DNA of 26,491 nucleotides from JAZRGE01 sp045644025 (lineage in GTDB: Bacteria > Bacillota > Clostridia > Oscillospirales > Acutalibacteraceae): positions 1 to 26,491 of the forward strand of contig JAZRGE010000077.1 of assembly GCA_045644025.1 (NCBI GenBank). The letters run 5' to 3'. The notes below the pieces were generated by a model. That model worked only from the letters and a program-made list of their open reading frames with translations. It searched no databases and was not told the origin of the DNA. The number at the start of each line of letters is the position of its first letter. Within the stretch, counting starts at the first letter, position 1. This document shows, one piece after another, positions 20,998 to 26,491 of this stretch. The translations under genes and the position numbers were made by a program.

Positions 20998-23748
20998 TCA
21001 GGGCTTATAAAGCAGGGGAACGAGTGCAGCTGCGCCCATATTGATAAGGTGAAGCACCAGCACGGCAACGGTGGTGATAGCGGGCAGGCCTGTGGTGAAT
21101 ATACTGTAGCAGCAAAGCAGGGCGCCCAGAGCTATAAACACAAAGTTGAGCACAATGCTCATGCGAACGGCAGTGCCAAGGCGAACAGAAGAAGTGAGCA
21201 GGCAGGCAAGGCCTTCGGCCGAGCCGTTGTAGATGCCGCAGGCATCAACACTTTCCTGGTAGTTCACGGTGTTCTTATAAATATTCAGCGAGTTGGCGTT
21301 CATAAGGCGCACGGATTCTCTCCATATGCCGAAATAATCGCTTATCATTTCTTCGCTGATGTTGGGATCGGTGGAATTAACAAGCACAACGGAACCGGTG
21401 TTGCAAAGGCGCTGTAATTCATATTTTACCCTGCGATCCACGTTGTAACCAACCACAAAGAGCGCACAGGGCACACCGGCGCAGGCAACGTAAACGGGGA
21501 AGAAACCTTTTTCGAGAATATTGCGATCCACTGTGACCGGGGGAATGGTGATTCCGTGAGTCTCCATAAGCAGACGGTTGCCTATAAGTATGCGTCTATC
21601 CTTGATCCATCCCGAAATGCCCATATTGCCTTCCAGATTGATGGCATCCACGGGATCGGACACAACGTCCTCACGGCCCTGAGCCATTCTGTTGAACATA
21701 TCGGCCAAGGGGCTCTTGGCGGCGGTTGCCACGGCAGCGGCTTCCACGATGGCGTGATCGATGGGATTAGGGCTGAGTATTTTCATCTGATAAAGATTCA
21801 CGGTGCCGGCAGGGAAAAGCTGATCGGCATTAAATACCACTGCGTTGGCTTCGCCGATAGCCTCTGCACCACCCTGACCGCAAAGCAGAGCGCCTTTTCC
21901 GGCGGCGACTTTAGCGGCCGAAATATAGGGCAGAACGTTGAGCAGGCAGTAGGTTGGTGGGCAGAACAGCACGAAGATTGTGAGCATGCATCCGATAGCG
22001 GCCACAACGGAAGGGGTGAGCACGTAGGATACAGCACCTGCCAAAATGCCCAAAGTGCCACCGATAATAAGAGTGGCAGGCAGGAAATTTTCAAAGGGCT
22101 GCACAGAATAGCATTTCTTAAAGAAGCCTGTGATATTCACGGTGCGCTGGGTGCCGCCCACAAGCACGTTCTCAAGCCCCGATCCTTTGGCAATATCGGC
22201 CGATCCCTGAGCTTCGTCGATAAGCTTAAGCGCCAGTTTGCTGTCGGCTGTGGCGATGCGTCCAAAATCCTTGGAGATGCGGCTCTCCATTAAGTATTTG
22301 CTGAGATTGGACACAAGAAGCACAAGGCCAACGGGTGCGCCGAGGAATAATGTATCGGCCTGCATCACACAGCAGCAGGAATAAACAAAGGCTAAAAGGG
22401 ATGTGGTTGCAATGGGGGAATCCATATCGGGCCTGCCGCGGAAGATGGAGGCCACACCCATAAGAGTGTTGATATTAAGCACTAAAGTGATGCCGAAAAG
22501 AATAAGGGAGATTATTCTGAACGTGGCAAAATTTTCGGCTTGAGCTCCTACGAAAACGGGCAGGGAAAGCACGGCCATAAGCAGAGTGAGCACGGCGGTG
22601 GGCACAATGCGCATCAGAAGCGTGGTGCAACGTTTCTTCAGATCTCTTTTGAATTCGGGAGCGTCGTCGGTGCAGGAATAATCTTCGAAAAGTTCGTCGT
22701 ATTCTTCGCCGTCTTCGTCCTGCTCATCGTCTTCTTCCAAAGGCTCCAGCTTAAATGCGGCTATACGGCTCTCCTTTGCAGCCTCGGAAGCGGAGGAGAT
22801 ATCGCGGCTTTCTTCGGCCCTTTCTTCGCTTACAGAATCAAACTGAATAGTCTTTCCTTCGGCCGATTCTTCCATATCTGCCATCACCTTTTCGATATCG
22901 GTGTTGGGCAGATCTTCATCGGCAAAGGAATATTGGAAACTGAGCGGCACGGGGCGGGTGCTCTCCAGATCGTCGTCGGCAGGATCGATGTGCACAACGT
23001 CTATCTGGATCTTCTCGCTGCCCTCCTCGTATTTTGTCACACTTATTTCGGGTTCAGCCTTTGTTTCTGTGGCTTTGGGCTCTTCCTTTTCTTCTGCCTT
23101 GGGTACGTTGTAGTTGATGCTGATATCTTTTTTGAGATTTTCCTCCAAGGATTTCTGCTTCACTTTTTTCTCCACGCTGCGCAGAATATCATCCACGCTG
23201 GCCAGGGAGTAGTTTTCATCGGCAGGCTCCTCTTTTTTGGGGGTATCGGCGTCGTCGTTCAAAAAGCCCTTAAGCTTTTCCATAAATTCGGGGGAAGCAA
23301 ATTCCGTGCGCTGCGCCTTTTGGGGTCTTGCGGCAGCATTTGCCTTGGCGAGGATCTCATCTACTTTTTGGCTGTCGGCTGTTTTTTCGGCCGAAGCCGG
23401 CTCACTCTCCTCTTCGGGCTGGGGATCGCTATCCTTGCCATCGGCTACCTCGTTCACAATATTTTTGGCGCGCATCATTCTGTTCATCAGGTTCTTTGCG
23501 GCAGCCGAATATTCTCCGCCTCCGCTCATGGGTATAGCGAAGGTAGGCTCGGCAGGCTTATCGCTATGATTTTCCGAGCCGTGAAGAACTTCATCAATGG
23601 TGATGGCGTGGGGAGCTTTGTGAGCACCGTTAAAGAAATTGCGATCTTCTTCGCCTTCACCGAATTTCACGTAGAATCCGCCCGAGTTTTCTTCGGCAGA
23701 GAATTCTTCTTCAAGATCCTGATGTTTCTTTTTTCCGAAAAGAGCCAC
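20998..23748 (-). CDS. Degenerate P-type ATPase-like membrane protein with long acidic N-terminal tail
   Basis: A 916-aa protein (numbered from GTG 23748, chosen because GAGGTG lies six bases upstream; GTG 23757 would put that site inside the gene). Residues 1-370 are acidic, Ser/Glu-rich and probably disordered. Four membrane segments follow between about 375 and 485, then a shortened cytoplasmic piece (490-555) lacking TGES. A segment pair holds CPPTYC (596-601), at the place of the CPx motif of heavy-metal pumps. Next AAGKGALLCGQGGAEAIGEA leads to VVFNADQL (638-644), where pumps have VVFDKTGT, so the phosphorylated Asp is Asn640. An N-domain-like part keeps GNMGISG and RRILIGNRLL, but the HP motif reads NP. 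TGD reads NSTDPN, GDGxND is not recognisable, and two segments close the chain. I infer a P-type fold that cannot pump: a pseudoenzyme, scaffold or regulator. Second gene of the rlmB operon. Confidence 0.75.
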   Translation of the reverse strand: MALFGKKKHQDLEEEFSAEENSGGFYVKFGEGEEDRNFFNGAHKAPHAITIDEVLHGSENHSDKPAEPTFAIPMSGGGEYSAAAKNLMNRMMRAKNIVNEVADGKDSDPQPEEESEPASAEKTADSQKVDEILAKANAAARPQKAQRTEFASPEFMEKLKGFLNDDADTPKKEEPADENYSLASVDDILRSVEKKVKQKSLEENLKKDISINYNVPKAEEKEEPKATETKAEPEISVTKYEEGSEKIQIDVVHIDPADDDLESTRPVPLSFQYSFADEDLPNTDIEKVMADMEESAEGKTIQFDSVSEERAEESRDISSASEAAKESRIAAFKLEPLEEDDEQDEDGEEYDELFEDYSCTDDAPEFKRDLKKRCTTLLMRIVPTAVLTLLMAVLSLPVFVGAQAENFATFRIISLILFGITLVLNINTLMGVASIFRGRPDMDSPIATTSLLAFVYSCCCVMQADTLFLGAPVGLVLLVSNLSKYLMESRISKDFGRIATADSKLALKLIDEAQGSADIAKGSGLENVLVGGTQRTVNITGFFKKCYSVQPFENFLPATLIIGGTLGILAGAVSYVLTPSVVAAIGCMLTIFVLFCPPTYCLLNVLPYISAAKVAAGKGALLCGQGGAEAIGEANAVVFNADQLFPAGTVNLYQMKILSPNPIDHAIVEAAAVATAAKSPLADMFNRMAQGREDVVSDPVDAINLEGNMGISGWIKDRRILIGNRLLMETHGITIPPVTVDRNILEKGFFPVYVACAGVPCALFVVGYNVDRRVKYELQRLCNTGSVVLVNSTDPNISEEMISDYFGIWRESVRLMNANSLNIYKNTVNYQESVDACGIYNGSAEGLACLLTSSVRLGTAVRMSIVLNFVFIALGALLCCYSIFTTGLPAITTVAVLVLHLINMGAAALVPLLYKP

Positions 23749-23770
23749 AGTTTTCACCTCGTATAATTGG

Positions 23771-24547
23771 TTATTTTATGTTTAATCTTTGGCGGGCCAC
23801 TTCGTACATAAGCACACCTGCGGCCACAGATGCATTAAGCGAATTTATTTTGCCGCGCATAGGGAGAGACACTACCACATCGCAATGATCCTTCACCAAG
23901 CGGCCCACTCCGCTGCCTTCGCCGCCTATCACAAGGGCCAAGCCATCGGAATAGTTTTCTTTCACCCAATCGGAGCCATCCATATCGGCGGCATAAACCC
24001 AAACGCCGTTTTCCTTAAGAAGCTCGATGGTGTTCACAAGATTGGTGACTCTTGCAACCGGCACGTATTCCAGCGCACCGCAGGCAGCCTTGGCGGCCGC
24101 AGGGGAAAGGGAGGCACTTCTTCTTTGGGGAATTACCACGCCGTGAGCGCCCGTGGCTTCGGCTGTTCTTATAATTGCCCCAAGGTTGTGAGGATCTTCA
24201 ATGCCATCGCAGATTATGATAAAAGGCTTTTCACCCTTTGCTTTGGCGTTTTCCAATATTTCTTCCACAGAAGCATATTTATAAGCGGCCACTACAAGCG
24301 CCACGCCTTGATGATTTGCGCCCTCACAAAGGAAATCAAGCTTGCGGCTATCCACTTCCTTTATGGGGATACGCCTTTCGGCACATTTGGCAATAATAGG
24401 TGCGGTGGCACCGCCGGTGTGGCCCTTCACTACTAAAAGCTTATCGGGCTCACGGCCGCTTCTGTGGGCTTCCAGCACAGCATTACGGCCCGCTATTACC
24501 CAATTATCATCCATATTTATGCGATTCGTATCTCTGCTTTCTGCCAT
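23771..24547 (-). CDS. rlmB: 23S rRNA (guanosine-2'-O-)-methyltransferase RlmB, SpoU family
   Basis: A 258-aa cytosolic SPOUT enzyme that methylates a 23S rRNA guanosine 2'-OH (G2251 in E. coli). The N-terminal substrate-binding domain has VIAGRNAVLEA (residues 17-27) and GANHQGVALVV. SpoU motif 1 is DGIEDPHNLGAIIRTAEATG (114-133, with Asn121 and Arg127), motif 2 is IGGEGSGVGRL, and motif 3 is LPMRGKINSLNASVA, forming the trefoil-knot SAM site. Length is normal. AGGAG precedes the ATG. It is the first gene of a minus-strand operon with the degenerate P-type-ATPase-like gene 22 bases downstream. A dyad lies at its probable promoter. A TrmH-type tRNA enzyme is the main alternative. Confidence 0.94.
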   Translation of the reverse strand: MAESRDTNRINMDDNWVIAGRNAVLEAHRSGREPDKLLVVKGHTGGATAPIIAKCAERRIPIKEVDSRKLDFLCEGANHQGVALVVAAYKYASVEEILENAKAKGEKPFIIICDGIEDPHNLGAIIRTAEATGAHGVVIPQRRSASLSPAAAKAACGALEYVPVARVTNLVNTIELLKENGVWVYAADMDGSDWVKENYSDGLALVIGGEGSGVGRLVKDHCDVVVSLPMRGKINSLNASVAAGVLMYEVARQRLNIK

Positions 24548-24568
24548 TTTTATGCTCCTTTTGGTAAA

Positions 24569-24593
24569 TATACTTATATTCCATATAAGTATA
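24569..24593. promoter_or_regulatory. Dyad at the rlmB promoter region
   Basis: TATACTTATAT and ATATAAGTATA form an 11-bp perfect inverted repeat with a TCC centre, 22-46 bases upstream of the rlmB start. The minus-strand arm contains TATACT, a plausible -10 box (24593-24588), but no good -35 was found at 16-18 bases. It could be an operator, or simply an AT-rich promoter with symmetry. Confidence 0.4.
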
Positions 24594-24667
24594 ACATAAG
24601 ATAGTCGAAAATAGAAGAGGAAAATTTTATATTGTAGAATATTGTTTGTTGGCTTTCAACTATGGCT

Positions 24668-24696
24668 TTGACAAGTCGTCCCCGCTATGATATTAT
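24668..24696 (+). promoter_or_regulatory. Promoter of the HprK-like/dut operon
   Basis: TTGACA (24668-24673), 17 bases and TATTAT (24691-24696). Expected start near 24703, about 27 bases before GTG 24730. Confidence 0.8.
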
Positions 24697-24729
24697 ATTA
24701 GCAAAGCAATGGATTTCGGAGGTGACAAT

Positions 24730-25440
24730 GTGGAAAGATACCGTATTGCAGGGCTGAACGTGGATATGAATCTCTATTATGAGCGCACTATCTCTCAGGC
24801 TGAAAAATATAAGGTAGAAGAAGATGGTACCCAAGCGGATATGACTATAGATATACCCCTTGAAAAAATCGTGGCCAAGGCGGCTGAAGGGCCCGTGGAG
24901 CCCGAACTGCAGGAGTATATGTCCACAGGCGCCGCCTTCTATAGAGGCCTTTTAAGGTTCAACGGCCTTATGCTTCACGCTTCTGCGGTGGAGCTGGATG
25001 GAAAGGCTTATCTCTTCTCAGCCCCCAGCGGCACAGGTAAATCCACCCACACCTCTCGGTGGGTCTCCTATTTCGGAAGCGAAAGAGCCGCGATAATTAA
25101 CGACGATAAACCTGCCATTCGCGAAATAGACGGCGAATTTTATGTGATGGGAACTCCCTGGAGCGGCAAAACTAATCTGAACGAAAACAAGGCTGTGCCC
25201 CCTGCGGCTATTGCTTTTATTGAGCGAGGCGAGACCAACAGAATAGAGCGTATGAGCGCCAAGGAAGCCATAAAGAATTTGATGTGGCAGACTGTTCGCC
25301 CCAGCAAGGAGCAGAATATGGACAGATTGCTTATCTCCCTGGATAAGCTTCTTAAAACGGTGCCCGTTTATAAGCTTTATTGCAATATAAGCGATGAAGC
25401 GGTGGAAGTGGCATACCAAGCAATGAAAGAGGGAATATAA
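24730..25440 (+). CDS. HPr kinase-like P-loop protein
   Basis: A 236-aa protein with the HprK/PEP-carboxykinase-type P-loop fold. Walker A is APSGTGKSTHT (98-108), an IINDDKPAI segment (about 122-130) supplies the acidic Walker B-like residues, and GTPWSGKTNLNEN near 141 is a second conserved loop seen in small HprK-like proteins. It lacks the N-terminal domain of true HPr kinase/phosphorylase, so HPr is probably not its target; relatives occur in peptide-modification and other clusters. The start is GTG 24730, because GGAGGTGA (24718-24725) lies five bases before it. An ATG at 24709 in frame would place that site inside the gene, and an ATG at 24728 is out of frame. It directly precedes dut, whose ATG follows its stop with no gap. 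Confidence 0.8.
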   Translation: MERYRIAGLNVDMNLYYERTISQAEKYKVEEDGTQADMTIDIPLEKIVAKAAEGPVEPELQEYMSTGAAFYRGLLRFNGLMLHASAVELDGKAYLFSAPSGTGKSTHTSRWVSYFGSERAAIINDDKPAIREIDGEFYVMGTPWSGKTNLNENKAVPPAAIAFIERGETNRIERMSAKEAIKNLMWQTVRPSKEQNMDRLLISLDKLLKTVPVYKLYCNISDEAVEVAYQAMKEGI

Positions 25441-25884
25441 ATGGATCTTCTTATAAAAAAACTGGATGAGCGCGCAATAGTTCCCAAGGCTGCCACGGGC
25501 GGCTCGGCAGGAATGGATCTTTGCGCCCTTTTGGATGAACCCCTCACAATAGCCCCGGGCCAACGTGCCCTTGTGCCCACCGGTTTGGCAATAGCCCTGC
25601 CCAACGCCGACTACGTGGCTTTGCTTTTTGCCCGCAGCGGGCTTGCCGTGAAGCACGGTATCACCCTTTCCAACTGCGTTGGCGTGGTGGATAGCGATTA
25701 TCGCGGGGAAGTGAAGGTGGGCCTTATAAATCAGTCGGACAAGGCCTATGAGATTGCCCCCGGCGAGCGTATTGCCCAGATTGTGATAATGCCCGTTGTG
25801 GTGCCCAATCCCGTGGAAACTGATGAGCTTCCTGAATCCGATAGAGGAGCGGGCGGTTTCGGCTCTACCGGCAGGGGAATATAA
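25441..25884 (+). CDS. dut: Deoxyuridine 5'-triphosphate nucleotidohydrolase (dUTPase)
   Basis: A 147-aa homotrimeric dUTPase that hydrolyses dUTP to dUMP and pyrophosphate, keeping uracil out of DNA and supplying dTMP synthesis. All five family motifs are visible in order: SAGMDLCAL, ALVPTGLAIALP, ARSGLAVKHGITLSN with GVVDSDYRGE, GERIAQIVI, and the C-terminal P-loop-like RGAGGFGSTG that closes over the substrate. Length is standard. GAGGG lies eight bases before the ATG, inside the end of the HprK-like gene, and the ATG abuts that gene's stop, so the two are translationally coupled. Confidence 0.97.
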   Translation: MDLLIKKLDERAIVPKAATGGSAGMDLCALLDEPLTIAPGQRALVPTGLAIALPNADYVALLFARSGLAVKHGITLSNCVGVVDSDYRGEVKVGLINQSDKAYEIAPGERIAQIVIMPVVVPNPVETDELPESDRGAGGFGSTGRGI

Positions 25885-25886
25885 TA

Positions 25887-26351
25887 ATGGAAAAAGATAG
25901 AATAAAGGTAGGCGCAGGTGTAATACTGCTGATATTCTCGGCGATGTATATCGCCTTTGCCGCCTTCGCAAATATTTATGCGTTCACCCTTAGCGCTGAA
26001 GCAGATCCCCACGGCGTTGGAAAGGACGTTCTGCAGCTGGCATCCGTGCTTATGGATATGGCTGCGGTATCGTTCGCGGCATTCAGCGTCTGCTGGAACA
26101 TCCGAGCCCATAAGGGTTGGGGGAATAAAACGTCTCTCAGATTTTTTCGCTGGATATGCGTCAACGCTGTGCTGATGTTTTTTCTGCCGCCTGCGCTTTC
26201 CTATGATGCGGCAAATACGTTTAGTTCCTTCTTCACTTTTATGGGTTTCACCCCTGTGCTGAGCCCTGTGGTGATGATGGTGGCTGCTGCCGTGGTGATG
26301 CTGGATATTATAAAGCAGAAAAACGGCGGAACGCTACGAAAAAGAAGATAA
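25887..26351 (+). CDS. Four-helix integral membrane protein, unknown function
   Basis: A 154-aa protein with four hydrophobic segments at roughly residues 8-33, 46-68, 83-104 and 116-138. Short loops separate them, and the C-terminus is strongly basic (KQKNGGTLRKRR), which by the positive-inside rule places both ends in the cytoplasm. No family motif is recognised. The ATG lies two bases after the dut stop with AGGGGAA upstream, so it is the third gene of that operon. A strong terminator follows at once. Base composition matches its neighbours. Confidence 0.8.
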   Translation: MEKDRIKVGAGVILLIFSAMYIAFAAFANIYAFTLSAEADPHGVGKDVLQLASVLMDMAAVSFAAFSVCWNIRAHKGWGNKTSLRFFRWICVNAVLMFFLPPALSYDAANTFSSFFTFMGFTPVLSPVVMMVAAAVVMLDIIKQKNGGTLRKRR

Positions 26352-26385
26352 AAAAATCCCACACCGAACACGGTGTGGGATTTTT
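26352..26385. terminator. Bidirectional terminator after the dut operon
   Basis: A 15-bp perfect stem (arms 26352-26366 and 26371-26385, core TCCCACACCG) with an AACA loop, A-run before and T-run after. It lies between the convergent dut operon and the gene entering from the right edge. Confidence 0.85.
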
Positions 26386-26392
26386 GATTTCT

Positions 26393-26491
26393 CTACTGTG
26401 CGTTGTTGGCACCGATGGCAAGGCTTGTGGAGTAGTATCTGCCCGAGCGGTAGAACTGAACTAAGTCGGATCGTAGCCATGTCGTTCTGTG
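26393..26491 (-). CDS. 3' end of a minus-strand gene (partial)
   Basis: On the minus strand the last 99 bases read as an open frame of 32 codons ending in TAG at 26395-26393, just before the bidirectional terminator. The visible end includes SDLVQFYRSGRYYSTSLA and closes GANNAQ. The position relative to the terminator and the protein-like composition support a real gene that continues beyond the window. The piece is too short to assign a family. Confidence 0.6.
   Translation of the reverse strand, partial: HRTTWLRSDLVQFYRSGRYYSTSLAIGANNAQ

Noticed and set aside
22540..23766. A 408-codon plus-strand frame opposite the tail of the pseudo-pump
   Set aside because: It is antisense to the Glu/Ser-rich tail; GAA/GAG codons read backwards give Phe/Leu-rich sequence, which explains its false membrane look.
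25018..25971. A 317-codon minus-strand frame across the HprK-like gene and dut
   Set aside because: Shadow of two genes with clear family motifs; no start signal.
1..26491. tRNA, rRNA, CRISPR arrays and riboswitches
   Set aside because: No cloverleaf, rRNA stretch, regularly spaced repeat or recognisable riboswitch core was seen; intergenic gaps are too short for most of them.

Overview
The window looks like chromosomal DNA of a moderate-GC, anaerobic, low-complexity-envelope Firmicute, most likely a gut clostridium of the Oscillospiraceae/Ruminococcaceae type. This is inferred from gene content and signals: a modular [FeFe]-hydrogenase, the yceD-rpmF pair, the DUF512-der-plsY cluster, strong AGGAGG-type ribosome binding sites, and several near-perfect TTGACA-17-TATAAT promoters. 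No phage, IS element, CRISPR array, rRNA or tRNA was seen. Coding density is very high; no gap between genes exceeds about 185 bases.

Layout. 1-1641: 3' part of an NADH-linked-type [FeFe]-hydrogenase catalytic subunit. 1705-2535: yceD-rpmF operon with a consensus promoter and terminator. 2541-5994: a cytosolic GH38 alpha-mannosidase divergent from an AraC-family regulator. 6019-9404: PDZ/radical-SAM-like DUF512 protein, GTPase Der and acyltransferase PlsY. 9426-11027: rsmD, coaD (TTG start) and a coiled-coil protein. 11023-11533: a divergent pair, a small zinc-ribbon protein and an XRE regulator, sharing a promoter region with an inverted repeat. 11553-13431: pgi followed by a small P-loop protein. 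13460-16538: a DacF-type D,D-carboxypeptidase divergent from mnmA and a sugar-phosphate-isomerase-like protein. 16522-17475: an AT-rich patch with a headless reading-frame tail and an unrecognised 251-aa protein. 17513-18887: an MreB/Mbl homologue divergent from a 50-aa membrane peptide not usually called. 18901-24593: an AEC permease overlapping tail-to-tail with a three-gene minus-strand operon: rlmB, a degenerate P-type-ATPase-like protein, and an O-antigen-ligase-like membrane protein. 24668-26385: an HprK-like P-loop protein, dut and a four-helix membrane protein. The window ends in the 3' end of another minus-strand gene.

Together these are mainly housekeeping genes: ribosome assembly and rRNA/tRNA modification (YceD, L32, Der, RsmD, RlmB, MnmA), phospholipid and cofactor synthesis (PlsY, CoaD), envelope shape and wall (MreB-like, DacF, ligase-like protein), glycolysis (Pgi) and nucleotide hygiene (Dut).

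The most unusual element is the 916-residue product of 20998-23748. It has the order of parts of a heavy-metal P-type ATPase, but every catalytic signature I can align is replaced (the phosphorylated Asp of DKTGT reads Asn in FNADQL). It also carries a roughly 370-residue acidic, probably disordered cytoplasmic tail with four copies of a short helical motif. It looks like a pseudoenzyme recruited to another role and is the best candidate here for an undescribed system.
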